The position numbers were made by a program, and so were the translations under genes. Below the pieces are notes generated by a model, which was given only the letters and a program-made list of their open reading frames with translations, was not told where the DNA came from and made no database searches. A stretch of DNA of 64,000 nt from Anarhynchus alexandrinus (Eukaryota > Chordata > Aves > Charadriiformes > Charadriidae), in contig VUYV01000041.1 in NCBI GenBank assembly GCA_008711295.1, forward strand, positions 2,582,288-2,646,287. Direction: 5' to 3'. How positions within the stretch are numbered: the stretch's first letter is position 1; each line of letters starts with the position of its first letter. This document shows, one piece after another, positions 1-11,700 of the stretch.

Positions 1-3000
1 GACAGTGGCAGGGTGCAAAGTCCACAGTGCTTATGGCTACTTAGAAGCCAGACTTTCATGCCAGCACAGGTGCAATCGTTAGAAGAAAGGACCTTTGTGT
101 TGACAGGGCTGGTGTCCTCCTCTGAGCCAGAGCTCTGGCTCCTTTGGGTTCTTCCTGATGTCCTAGCTGAAGATACTGTGTTTTCCAAATAAAGGAGGGA
201 AAATAGACCTTCTCCAATACACTTATCTGTCAGGAGATCTTTCCTGCCAGCACGGGACAAACATAATTTCTGTCGTACTTTCATGGAGTCTGCTACGCAG
301 AGGGGAAGGAGGAGGACAACCAGTCATGTCCCTGCCCCGTCTGGCCATGCTGTCCCCCTCAGGACCATGGCTCCTTCCGTCTTTGTTGCTGGTTCACAGG
401 CACAAACTCCCCAGTGGTTCCATGCAGGGCTCTGCCCACCTTCGGAGGCTGCACCACATGCCCTGCAGCGAGTCTGCTGAGCCCCTGGGGCAGGAGCCCT
501 TGCACTGGGGACGCAGGCTCAAGAGGGGACCAATGCTTACAGTACCTCTTAGGCCCAGGGAGGAGCTTTCTATTCCACCAGCTCATTCAATCAAAGTGCA
601 ATCATTTAGCCAATGTTTTTCCACATGTTTTCTGACAGTCATTTCTGTTTCTTTTTCAATGGAGTTCAATGAGATCACAAAACAATAACCTACTTTCTCT
701 AAATGCTGCCTTCATCGCTATTTTTGATAAAATGTCATTATATAAATTAACCTGTGATGCCTGAAGGGGGTAATTTACAACCACCTAACCCTCCCCAAGT
801 TTGCCGTGAAACCACTGCCAAATGGTTCTTTGAGCATTTCTAAACTCAGTTTGTCAGATTTTCATTGCTCATCCTGTTGATCAAGCGGACAGAGGCACAT
901 TTTTTCAGTCTTGCTTTCTACTAATACCATCTTTCCTCCGCATGAGTAGTGATTGTAACTGAAGGCTATTAAACCTCATTTAATTCACATGTAATGTGTT
1001 TCTCAAACAGTCCCACTGGGGAGGCAGGTTCAGCAGCGAGTCACTGTCCTGGAAGAAGCCCTGACCATCCAGTGCCTACTTCTGATTTAAAAAGCTACAT
1101 TATAAGTCCGTTTTCTACATGCATTCTGTGTTTGCATCTCAGAGTCTGTGGGGCTGTCTCTGCTTAATTACCTTTCTGTAAAATGCGCTGCAATAGGCTT
1201 ATGTGCACACTTTGGCACCAAATTCCCATCCATCAGGTCACCATTGAAGAGCTGGATGCTGTGACAGTCCCCAGGGCACCCCGCCTGCTCAGCAGCCTGG
1301 GGGTGAGGAGGACTATGGAAGGATGATGCTCAGGGACTGAACCAAAAGGCAAAAAGTGGATGCCAAAAGGGGCGGCACGGGTCCACCAACACCTGTATCC
1401 CCGTAAACCTGAGCTCCTGCAAGTGGGTCCTGCTGGCAGATGCTCTGGTTAAGAGGTGGGAGAAACACAACTGCCCTGCCCTCCCTTCCAGCTCTGGAGA
1501 AGACAAAGAGGGGAGCATGGCATGGTGGTTTCTGTCTCCACACAGTCCTGGCAGAGGACACCTCCCTCGGTCGCCCTAAACCCCAGCTTTCAAGGTTTGG
1601 CTCACCTTACATCAGTGGTGAGGCAGAGCAATGCTGAGAGTCATTCCCCCGCGAAGAACCGAGAAACAGGCTGTGGTACACCATGGCCAGCCAGGCATTT
1701 CTCAGAGGTGAAAGATGTGCTGACCCTGCTGCACTTGGTGGCTTTCCAGCACAAGGCAGTGTCCACACCAGCTCCCTGTAGGGCTCATAGGGGGGTGGAG
1801 AGGTGACAGCAGACGTCCTTGCCTAACCCCTCTCCCTCTGCCCCCCCAGCTCACTCCTCCCAGCCCCACATCCCACCGCTGCGGCTGCTGCTGGCTCCTG
1901 GGCTGCCCTCCGGCACCCCGCTCCCAGCTTTTGGGATGGGTGCCAGGGCTGAAACAAGAGCCAGCCAGCGCCCGGGAGGGATGTGCCCAGCCTCATCCCG
2001 CTGCCAGCCCCGACGCTGCCGGCCATGGACGGCTGCCTCACCACCCTGGCCGCTCTCCCTGGCTGCCGGCAGCGTTTCGGAGGCTTTCTGCCAGCTAGAT
2101 GTCGAAGTTGGCAGAGGTGGCATTCAGGAAGCAGCCGGCAGGTTAATCCTCCTAATAATTTGTAGCATGCAGGATGGAGCGGAGAACTGACGTAGAAAGC
2201 CTCGGTGCCATGGGTTTCTATGGCATTTAAATTTCATCATTGTCTTGATATCTGCATATCAATTACCCAGGAAAGGAGGGAAGGAGGAGGGGCAGAGGTT
2301 ACATGGCAGCTAAGAAAATAGAGACGGCAATAATCCGGCAAGTGCGGGTCCTATTGCAAAAAATTATGCCAGCTGCCTACCAATACTTTTCTTTCTTTAG
2401 TGAGTTCTCCCCATCCCTTTCTCTCTTTTGCTTTGCTGTTTCCCTCCTGAATCCCCTGTAAATGGAACACAGGCAGATTAGCTGGTTCCCCTTCATTCCT
2501 GCTTGTCCAAAATGGATGGTAAGAAGAGAGGGAGAGAGAGAGAGGGAAAAAAAAAACCTCAAAATGCCTGGAGCCATGGCTTGTGGATAAAAAACAGCTG
2601 CACGTGAAAAATAATTGATGCGGTTTTCGAGCTACTATGGTTTGGAGAGTAAAATGCCAGCTTCACCCCTTACTTCCAAAAGACAGCAGAAACTTTAAAA
2701 AGTATTGTTGAAAATAGGGGTTTGGGTGGGTTTTTTTTTAGCAGTGGACGCAGCGAATCCAATGCACCTGGGTCCAGCCCTGTGTGCTGCCAGGCAATCC
2801 CCTGCGGCTCTGGGCTCGGGGGCTCACCCTCCTTCCTAACACAAATCCCTGTCAGAAGGCATTTTGGTGCTGTTAATCAGAGGAGTGTAGCAGCTATCGG
2901 ACCTCCTGGACGCCTGAATGAGCCTTAACCCTCTCATCCCTCCCATGAATCCCAAGAGAGGACTGTAAGTAGAAGTGATACCTGATTTCATGACCAGGTG

Positions 3001-5531
3001 GTGGAACCTTGCTAGAGCGCAGGGGTCCCTTTGACTGGTGCAGTGAGACCCTTCTGCACGCTAAAAGGATCAATGCTATAACCAGAGGAAGAAGGATTAA
3101 AATCTTTACCAGATTACATAGTAAATGGGTCTATCTGTGCTCAATAAAGGGATTTATCATTACATGTAATGAGCAGAAGCTTACCCAAAGACTGCAATGG
3201 TCTTAGCTTTGCCCTTATATACAATGAACCTCAGTGAGTAACTCCAGGGTTGCTTCTTCCTCTCTTTTTCAGGTTCCCTACTGACCTTTTTGCATTTTTC
3301 TCCATGGTGGGCAGAAATAGGGTCCTTTCCATCCTCATTATAGGCTTCTGAAGAGCAGTGCTGTCATTGCCGTAATGCTTCTGTGACTTGACTTCCAACT
3401 ACTAAATCCCATGAAAGTGCTCTCATTCTTGTATGTGCGCTGGTCCAGCATGCAAAATACTTGGCTCCAAAAAGTCGATCACTGGGTACAGGGAAAAGTA
3501 AAGGCACTTTTTTCCCTCATTTTCTCCAGTTGTCTGTAGGGTGATGCCTTATATCAGAAATCAGCTTTAACGGGAGCTTAAACAAGGAAATATGAAGCTT
3601 GAATCAGTAATTATCGCTCTGGATTATCCTTGGGTTTATTTTCATGCAGAAAACAGGAATCAAGCTGTTTCAAAATACGATGAGTCAGTGAAATGTTTTC
3701 ATTGCTCATTTGATGACGGTTGGAAGATTTTCAGTGATTTAAAAAAAAAAAAAATGGAAAAGTGCAAGGCTTAACAATAGGTTTTAATAGAAAGGATTGA
3801 AGATGTGATACCAAAACAGGCAAGAGGGACGTGGCTTCAGACCCCATCCAAAATCCACTGATCAAATGTCAGGTGCCATTGACTTCAGTGGACTTCAAAT
3901 CAAGACGATATGTTTTCTTGAAACAAATTTCTATTCCTTTCAACAAAGCCCTTTTAACATGTTTAAATTTGTGTGTGGTACGTTAACCTCTGTTCATGGC
4001 TGGAAGAGTGGATCATCTCCTGAGAACAGCCACCAGATCTGGATCAGCCAAATTTCCTCTGAAGTCAAAAGGACACTTTCTGCTTTTACTGTCTTCTTTA
4101 GAGACAGTAGCATCACCATCTCCCATGCGATACCAGTGGGAGACCAGTACCATATTGCTTGATATTTTATGTTGGTCACCCAAAATATTGGGAAAAGGCA
4201 AACCAGGCCAGTGAAAACGATACGGAGTGAGGCATAGCTGCCATGGGGAAGGGCTCTGTACTAGAGTGTCATGGCTCTTCTTGCACAACACAACACACTT
4301 TGCACCATTGTGGAGGGGGGATCCTTTCGCCCCCGTCTCTCCCACCAGCAACCTACGGCTGAGCAGTGTGTGAGGTACATCCAGCCCTGCCCACAGGACA
4401 CCTGAAAGTGCCTCTCAGTGAAAAATAACTAAAAAACTAAAATAAGCAACTCTAGAGCTAAAGCATGTAAGTAATTGTTCAGCCAGAATTGCTGCCCTGC
4501 AGTTACACTCCTCAGCTGAGAGCACTCCGATCCGGCCTCTCATCTTCCTGCTGAAGGTTGATGGTCCATTTGGGTATCACCTCTGCTCCCCACACAGAAC
4601 CGAGCAGGCCATGCCCAGTCCATGGAGGAGCTGTGAGTAATAGGCAGGTGCAAGATGGCACATGTGACACCACTTAAAATAGTCAGGCGTGTCTGAAGGA
4701 CTGCGTTGGCCCCAAGGGCCTCCGGTTAAACTGTAACAGGAGTCCTGCATACTTACATGGATGCCAATAGAGAAAATGGTGATCTTTGAACAAGCCTCTA
4801 GTTAAAAAGTAAATCTGATCTTTTGAGTTTTTGAGATTTTTATGAAAAAAGTCTAAGCCAGACAGCTCTGACTGGGCAGTAGGTGAGGTGTTCTCCTCAT
4901 GGTTTGCTTCTAAAATTAGCTTCACACACTGACTTGAAAACATTAATCCAGGCCCATCCCTACCCTGGGCAGGGAGCTTGGGGGAAGAGATTCACAGAGG
5001 ATCTGCTCTCATCGCCTGATTCGGGGGCCAGGATTTCACCTGACAGAAAAGGTCTGAAGGGCTTCTGCTGCCTTTCCCCAGGGACGGCATCACGCCCCTG
5101 GGGACCTCTGCCAAAGCACTGGGCTCTGCTCCTTCTTCCAGGTTACCTACCCAGCATCTCTGGGGAGGCAGAGACCATCCCACAGGCCTGTCACCCCTGC
5201 TTGTTCTGCTCTAACTTACTGGGACACATATACTCGGGGAATATCATCACTGATTAAAGACTTTTTCAGTGTAATTGAGAAATGCAGACACCAGACAAAG
5301 ACAGGTAATTTCTGGGCCTTTCCACCTACCTGGCTACCATTGCAGGAATGGCAGCTGGAAACATCTCTTGGTCTTCCTTAACCAGTAGTACAGTATGAAC
5401 CCAAAAGACTATGATCCTGAAGAAAGTTCAGGGCAAGGTGAACGCTCCGTCTTCATAATTATGGGATTTTCTCTTCCAGCACCTCAAGAGACAACACTGA
5501 CAGACAAAGAAAATAAAACTGTGCTGAAACA

Positions 5532-5755
5532 TCTCTGTGCACTTCCTACCATCTGCTGAAGTCCCACCAGCCCTGCGAAGCAGTAGGCAGTGATGCCTGC
5601 CCTGGGAAGATGCCCACAGCTTGTGGCCACGCACAGCTCCGCAGGGGGTATTCACTCAGCCACCAGGTTGGCTGCACTCATGGACACGTGTTTGTGCAGG
5701 TCCCATGAGGTGACCAGGAGTCACGAGGGGCTGTTGGGAGGATCCAAGTTGCCCG
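5532..5755. repeat. Source copy of an exact 224-bp duplication
   Basis: These 224 bases recur without a single difference at 7912-8135 (offset 2380). This copy is continuous with its flanks on both sides, with no ambiguous bases, so it is probably the genuine genomic location. The segment has no recognisable coding or repeat-family content. Confidence 0.9.
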
Positions 5756-6036
5756 TGGCCAGAGTTGCAGACTGCGTGGCCTCCAACAAGTAAAGGAAAT
5801 TCGTCTAGGAAGAGCAAACAGGATTTCTCAGGTTGCAGAGCTGCTAGGCAGGGAAGTGCGTGCAACCCAATTATTTGGCTTATGAGGACCAAGGCACGTG
5901 AGCCAGTGCCATCTCAGAGGAGCAGGCTTACACTATCAAGGAGAGGGCAGTTCAACAGCTCTTAATTTTTGCACACTCCAGCTGACTTTTGGATGTTCTA
6001 CCTGGGGTTATCGGGAAATTGTCCTTTATTCTTATT

Positions 6037-6458
6037 GATGATCAAAGGACTTGGAAGCCTGCCATATGAGGAACGGCTGAGAGAACTGGGTTTGTTCAGC
6101 CTTGAGAAAAAAAGTCTTAGGGGAGACTTTATCATCACATTCCAGTATTTAAAGGGTGGTGACCAAGAAGATGGAGACTCCCTTTTTACAAGGAGTCACA
6201 TGGAAAAGATGAGGGGTAATGGGTACAAGTTACTCCTGGGAAGATTCCGACTGGACACAAGAGGAAAATTTTTCACGATGAGAACAATCAGCCATTGGAA
6301 TAATCTCCCCAGGGAAGTAGTGGCTTCCCCAACATTGGACACTTTTAAGACTCAGCTGGAAAGGGTGCTGGGCCATCTTGTCTAGACCATGCTTTTGCCA
6401 AGAAAGGTTGGACCAGATGATCTCTGAGGTCCCTTCCAACCTGAAATTCTATGATTCT
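6037..6458 (+). mobile_element. CR1 LINE retrotransposon, 3' end fragment
   Basis: This is a 5'-truncated CR1 (chicken repeat 1) element. One frame (about 6041-6382, ending in TAG) still reads as the C-terminal part of the CR1 reverse-transcriptase ORF, with the family's EERLRELGLFSLEK, FQYLKGG, RGNGYKL, GRFRLDTR and HWNNLPREVV blocks. It is followed by the usual 3' tail (GGACCAGATGATCTCTGAGG, CCTTCCAACCT) and the terminal ATTCTATGATTCT repeat. The frame is open to its natural end but lacks the 5' half of the ORF, so it is a dead copy and not a host gene. It is older than the 13.3 kb and 34.0 kb copies, judging by divergence from the family pattern as I remember it. Confidence 0.93.
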
Positions 6459-7882
6459 CTCCAGTTTTCTATCTGTTTCAGCAATATCAAACCTCCTGCC
6501 CCTGCCACGGCTCTAAGCATGTCCTTACCACACACTCTTTCTCTCTCCTATGCCAGCAATTCCTTACCCACTGTGTAGCCTCTCTCCTCCCATTTTCTCT
6601 CGCTGGCCACTGCTCTTCCCTCTCATTTCTAACTCCAGCTGGAGCCTGATTGCTCTCTTTCTCTCCAGCCACTGATACCACCATCCATTTCCTCCCTCAG
6701 GATTTTGTTCCACAGTTTTTCAGTCTGAATCATCTCCTTCCCTCCTGTCCCAGGGATTTCTCCAGAGCCACCCTCTGCCCAAGCCAGACCTTTCTTCTCC
6801 TTTCCAGACAATAACTCCTCCTACTCATGGGCCTCAACCTGCCCTATGCTCCTGATGCCAAATGGGTTGACCTGAGCTCTTGCTCAGGTCCGCCCAGACT
6901 TATCACCCTACAACAGACTTGTCATCTGGCAATTTTGACGTAGGAAGAACTATGAGTGATGAGCTCCAATGGAGATAAATTCCTTGCCTGTGGCTTGCAC
7001 TTTCACTTTCCTAGCCCTGCGTGATGTGACTGCTGCAACCTGGCTGTAGCCACACAAACCCCCATGTGATTCCTCAGCCACACATCACAGTTTTGCAAGG
7101 CATGAGGCAGAAATCCTCTGGAACATCTTTTTCTTCCGTGGCCACTGCTGTGAGGAGGCTCAGAAGTGTGGGTGCAGCCCTCACCGTGATGGGCATGCTG
7201 CAGGACAAGCAGCCCGCAAGCGGCCATGGTGGCTCAACAGGTGCCTGGGGGCTGGAAGTCCCTGTCTAGACACGCTCATCTGGAGGGCAGAGAAAATGAC
7301 AGCGGCAAAGCGAGCAAAAATACTTCTCTGTGGTATGTCAGTCAGCACTGAAAAATTAAAAAGATGACAAAGATCAGCCTACCTGTACCCTTTAAGGTAT
7401 AGAGATAACACCACCCCGTGAGTCAGATGTTCAACTGCTATCAGTAGATTATAGACTAAATACCTCTCAGGGAGCATTTCAGTGACCATATAACCGTGAG
7501 CAGCCCCAAATGTGTGGCATTTTTGAAATGTGTTGCAGGAGGTAGCACGGTGGCCTTAAGATACCACCACGCTGGGTTTTAAAACAGAGCCGTTCTTAAG
7601 TTATCCCACCTCAAAGTTCAGAGAAAGAAGTATGAAACATTTTGCAACACTTGCAACGCGCTCACCCCCCAGGTTAGATTCCGGTAAGTAAAAAAGTGAC
7701 TGCTCATAAGCGCTCCACTCATGCTCTCCTAATGTTCCTCTGCTGAGATCCGCTGAGATAAAAAGGTAATGATGTAGCGGTGAAAAAATAGATGTAACTG
7801 TCTCTTCCTATTTTCAAAGCCCAAAACATTTGTTGAGGTACAATGACCAATGCTATTGAATTGATCAAGCTATATGGGGGCT

Positions 7883-7910
7883 AACCTGGTCTAGTGGGAG
7901 GTGTCCCTGC
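7883..7910 (+). mobile_element. CR1 LINE scrap, cut off at an N
   Basis: The bases AACCTGGTCTAGTGGGAGG and those after it up to TCCCTGC match the 3' region of the CR1 copy at 13279-13573 (around 13478-13503). The match stops exactly at the single N at 7911, so the rest of the element is missing from the assembly rather than absent from the genome. The bases before 7883 do not look like CR1. Confidence 0.7.
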
Positions 7911-8136
7911 NTCTCTGTGCACTTCCTACCATCTGCTGAAGTCCCACCAGCCCTGCGAAGCAGTAGGCAGTGATGCCTGCCCTGGGAAGATGCCCACAGC
8001 TTGTGGCCACGCACAGCTCCGCAGGGGGTATTCACTCAGCCACCAGGTTGGCTGCACTCATGGACACGTGTTTGTGCAGGTCCCATGAGGTGACCAGGAG
8101 TCACGAGGGGCTGTTGGGAGGATCCAAGTTGCCCGN
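7911..8136. other. Probable gap-fill artefact: duplicated block between two single Ns
   Basis: One N at 7911 and one at 8136 bracket 224 bases identical to 5532-5755. A CR1 3' end is interrupted at the left N, and the right N joins unrelated unique sequence. Single-N boundaries and perfect identity at 2.4 kb spacing are typical of an automated gap closure that placed a nearby contig piece into a gap. A real, very recent duplication is possible but would not explain the Ns. Anything annotated here should be regarded as misplaced. Confidence 0.8.
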
Positions 8137-8554
8137 AATGGCCCTTAATATTGTGAGCTAAGCCACAGATTGCCAACTCCTGGGAAAGAAGGGAAAACCT
8201 TTTGCATTGACGTGGCTCCATCACTCAGTCCTTCCGTTACCAGAAAAGAGCTAATTAAACAAGAAAAGTCTTCAAAGTTTTGAGCGACTCGGGTTTGGCT
8301 AGCGGCTAGTTGGGTCGATCCGTCAAAGCCAGGCCGGGTCCAAGGAAGGCTGCGTTTCAAAGCAGGGACCTTCCACCCTCCCGGCCCCGACGGCGCGCCC
8401 GGGCTCGGCAGCCGGTGCCTCCCGGGGGGTTGCTGCGGGGGAGCCCCCTGCCCCGAAGCGCGGGGCTCTCTCCCGGGTACCGACCCGCCCGCCCCGGGGG
8501 CTGCCGCGGCGGAGCCGCTCGGTCTGCGAGGGTGGTGGGGGGGGGCGGTGTGGG

Positions 8555-8671
8555 NNNNNNNNNNNNNNNNNNNNNNNNNNNNNNNNNNNNNNNNNNNNNN
8601 NNNNNNNNNNNNNNNNNNNNNNNNNNNNNNNNNNNNNNNNNNNNNNNNNNNNNNNNNNNNNNNNNNNNNNN
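8555..8671. other. Assembly gap (117 N) just upstream of the NTN4 start codon
   Basis: A run of 117 unknown bases ends 14 bases before the ATG at 8686. The left edge is extremely G-rich (8529-8554, with a run of ten G) and the right edge is CGGGGCGGGCGG. Such sequence often fails in short-read and even long-read assembly. The gap may hide the transcription start, 5' UTR and part of the promoter, and its real length is not known from the N count. Confidence 0.98.
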
Positions 8672-8685
8672 CGGGGCGGGCGGCC

Positions 8686-8776
8686 ATGGGGCGCGGGATG
8701 CGGCCGGCGCCGCTGTCGCTGTCGCTGTCGCTGCTGCTGTCGCTGCTGCTGCTGGGCGCCGCCGCCGCTGGTGCAG
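8686..8776 (+). CDS. NTN4: NTN4 coding exon 1: start codon and signal peptide
   Basis: Encodes residues 1-30 and the first base of codon 31. The ATG at 8686 lies in a strong context (G at -3, G at +4); a second in-frame ATG at 8698 could also serve. The hydrophobic core is residues 10-23, made only of Leu and Ser, followed by an Ala-rich stretch (residues 25-30) fit for signal peptidase cleavage. The donor is CAG|GTGGGT and the intron phase is 1. The exon joins exon 2 to give an uninterrupted ...[15 protein letters not shown]... sequence. The exact cleavage site and the extent of 5' UTR are not determined. Confidence 0.9.
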
Positions 8777-11700
8777 GTGGGTCGCGACCGTCCGGTGCCC
8801 GGCGTGTTCCGTCCTCCGCCGGCGTACGAGGTAGATACGGGGCCGTATGGACGCGCGTACACGTGTGTGTATGTATATGCGCGTGTGCGTACGCACACGT
8901 GTGTGTGCGCGCACAGGCGCGCGCGGGCATAGAGTGTCGCATACGCGTGTGCGCACTGTATACACGCGCGGGTGTCTGTGTATGCGCGTTTCTGTATACA
9001 CGCGCATATGCGTGTCCATACGTATATATGTACGCACGTGCTGTGTGTGCCGATGTCCGCACATATATGCCTGCGTCCGTACGTGCTATGTATGTAGGTA
9101 TGCGTGTATGTGTGTAGGGGGGCAGGAGCGCTGCTCTCCCAGCCCCGCGCCCCGCGCCCCAGACAAAGAGGGGTGTTGGGCGCGCCGCGCAGCCCGCCGA
9201 GGCTCCGGAGGGGCGGCGGAGGGAGCCGGGGCCGGGAAGGGCGGAGGGGACCGAGCGGGTTCGGCCCCGGGGGGAGCTGAGCGCGGGGGAGCCGGGGGAT
9301 GCCACCGGAGCAGGGACCGGCCGCGCAGCGCTGCGGGGGGGCAGCGGCGGGAGGCGGAGGAAAGACGGTGTGGGCTCCGCAAAGCGCTTTCGGGCTGCGG
9401 TGCTCTCCCCGCGGCCGTCGGGGAGCGGAGGGCGGCGGGCAGGGTAGGCAGGACGGGCAGGGCAAGGCGGGCAGGGGTTTGAAAGCCCCTTTCCCGCAGC
9501 ATAAACCACTTTACCCTGAGATCTGCCCGCAGCGGGGTCTTGCCGCGCCGCAGCAGAGACAACCGGGCATAAACAGTTTGCATAACGCTTCCCCGGCCGG
9601 TCGCAAGCCGAGTGCCAATTTTCTTCTTTAAAAAGAAGAAAAAACCCAGATGGGAAACAAACATTTAATCAGGCACAAGATATAAACGAAACATCACAAG
9701 GCAAGTGTTGCTAAAATGCTTAAGCAGGAAGCATATGATTTTCCATGGATGTTTTACAGGTGAGTCATGGTATTAGCTACATGCTCTTACTCATTGCTAA
9801 AGATCCCAAGTCCGGTGGCATGTACAGTATATAGGATGGGAGTATTTAGTTGGGCAGATTCATTAAGTGCAAGTAAGGAAAAACACCTTTTCCAGGGCTG
9901 TGGCAGGGCAGTCGTGAGCTTGGGGCTGACGGCACGGAAATCTTTATGCTCTCATTTGTCCTTTTCCTGAATTCCTGTGGCAGCCAGCATTACACTAGAA
10001 AGCTGTCACTTTTCATAACATGCGGTACTCTGCATCCGTCATGCAACTCTTTCCAATTCAAGTGAAAACAAACACCCTTTCAAAGGGGGTTTCCTCTCCC
10101 CCCTTCCAGCCCCTGGGACGGGAAGTGGGGTCTGTGTGCCAGCAGCGTTTCTCAACTGCTGCTGAAACCAAGGGCCCTGGCCTCAAATCTGGCCCCAGGT
10201 GAGGAAGGGACCCTCCGTGCCTGGCCTGAAGACAACTGCAGTCAGTGACCGTGTGTGACCCGAGCTGGAGCATACCAGGAGCTGGGAGCAATCAAATACT
10301 CTCAGCTCCCAGGGTCTCACATGGGAATTTGGTAGCCAACTCTTCCTGGCCAGGCTCCGGCAAACCCTTGCCCCCCACCCCGGGGGGCTACTCTGAGCCC
10401 TGCCACTGTCATAGTCACTGGGAAACCTCCCACTGACCAGGTCCTCCTCCACTGCCTCCCCGGGGGCGGTAATCAGTGGTGTGCAAAAAACAAAAGGACT
10501 TAATGAACACAAACAATAGTCTCGACCTGTCTCAGGGTGCTGACTGAGCCGGGCTCTGTTTACCTCTTCTCAAATCCGCCTTGCAGTCCCACAACTGAGG
10601 GAACCGCAGTAAACGTTCATCTATTCGTTTAGCGACTAACTGCGCTGTGTTACATGTAGCCAAAGAATCCAGGAAAGCAGCCAAAGACATAAATTAGGCC
10701 AACTTGTGGCAAGCTTAACTGATAGCATGATAATAGCACTTACTTACCTACCCCTCAGGAGAGCTACGTTGGTTAGTTAATGTTTATACAACGCTTTGAA
10801 AAGGATGTTCAGGAGATGTAAGTGATATTACGTTAATTTTACAGTTACATTTGTTTACTTTTCTAGAGTAAATGTATTCTGCACAGTTAATATATACCAT
10901 CTCAGACACAGCTTTACCAGGTCCCTACAGGAAGCTAACTTGACTGAGCATTTCTTCTTCACTAAAAATTTCCCAAGACTCTTTACCCGATGAAATCTAG
11001 AGACTGGGTTCAGAAGTGCTTTGTAATGGGTGCATTAACTAGCAGTGGTCCACATCTGTTCTGAATAATTGGGATAGAAAACCTGTATAGACCTTTGGTG
11101 GTAGAAATATTTTCTTTCCAGTGTGTTTCTTGAGGAGCAGGAGTAGGGAATGCTGTCAGGCTCTGAAGGCTTAGCCTCTGCTAGTGCATAATATAGCTTA
11201 ATTGCAACTATGACACTCTAGACAAAAGTTGAATAAACCCCCAATAAAGGATTTATTGGATGCTAAATTGAAACAACCCTTGGGCATAACAAAAATGCCA
11301 AGAAGAAGCCATAATAATTGGTGCACAAAGCTGACTATGTATGACTGGCCCAGTGATAAAGAAGACATTATGCACCTCAGATGGTTTGGCTTGCCCCCAT
11401 CAAGTAGTCAGAGTTTGGGGGGGAGGGTTATGTTAAACGGTTATGGTTCATCAAATACAGCCTTGACCTACTGTTACATTTATTAATAAAGAAGTGGAGA
11501 GCCCCTAATCAAACATTCCTGCACCAGGAGGGTTACATTGCAGATGTTTTCACACCAAACCCCATGGTGATTTTATTTTTCTTTGACACTTTAACTGTGG
11601 ATTTTTAAATTGACAAGGCTTCCAGAGAAACTTGAACAAAAACCACAGAGCCTCAGCTGCGAGGCAGCTTGCCAGCATCATTTCAACCAAGGATTTTTTT

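Larger units (their letters stand above)
1..8309. other. Upstream intergenic region, no gene recognised
   Basis: No open reading frame here resembles a known protein, and I saw no convincing exon with paired splice sites. The open frames are short, overlap one another on both strands and look like chance. The region contains one CR1 LINE 3' end (6037-6458), a truncated CR1 scrap (7883-7910), a suspicious single-N-bounded duplication (7911-8136), a GC-rich stretch around 1810-2130 followed by an AT-rich, TAATCC/TAATTA-containing stretch (2140-2370), and a short A tract at 3741-3754. From vertebrate synteny as I remember it, the upstream neighbour of NTN4 is SNRPF, but none of it is visible here. 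Confidence 0.7.
8340..9600 (+). promoter_or_regulatory. CpG island around NTN4 exon 1, presumed promoter and 5' UTR
   Basis: Sequence on both sides of the first coding exon is very GC- and CpG-rich, in contrast to the AT-rich flanks before about 8300 and after about 9620. A GC-box-like GGGGCGGG lies at 8673-8680, immediately 5' of the start codon. No TATA box is apparent. The transcription start cannot be placed because 117 unknown bases (8555-8671) lie in the likely 5' UTR. The position over exon 1 makes this the obvious NTN4 promoter; that it is active is inference. Confidence 0.75.

Noticed and set aside
5969..6385. A 138-codon frame that could be taken for a small gene
   Set aside because: Its product is the C-terminal end of the CR1 reverse-transcriptase ORF, followed by the CR1 3' tail.
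8145..9509. A 454-codon open frame on the minus strand over NTN4 exon 1, with other long frames in the same place on both strands
   Set aside because: It runs through the 117-N gap and the alternating tract, whose composition excludes stop codons. The predicted protein is low-complexity and resembles nothing known; the real coding sequence is on the other strand.
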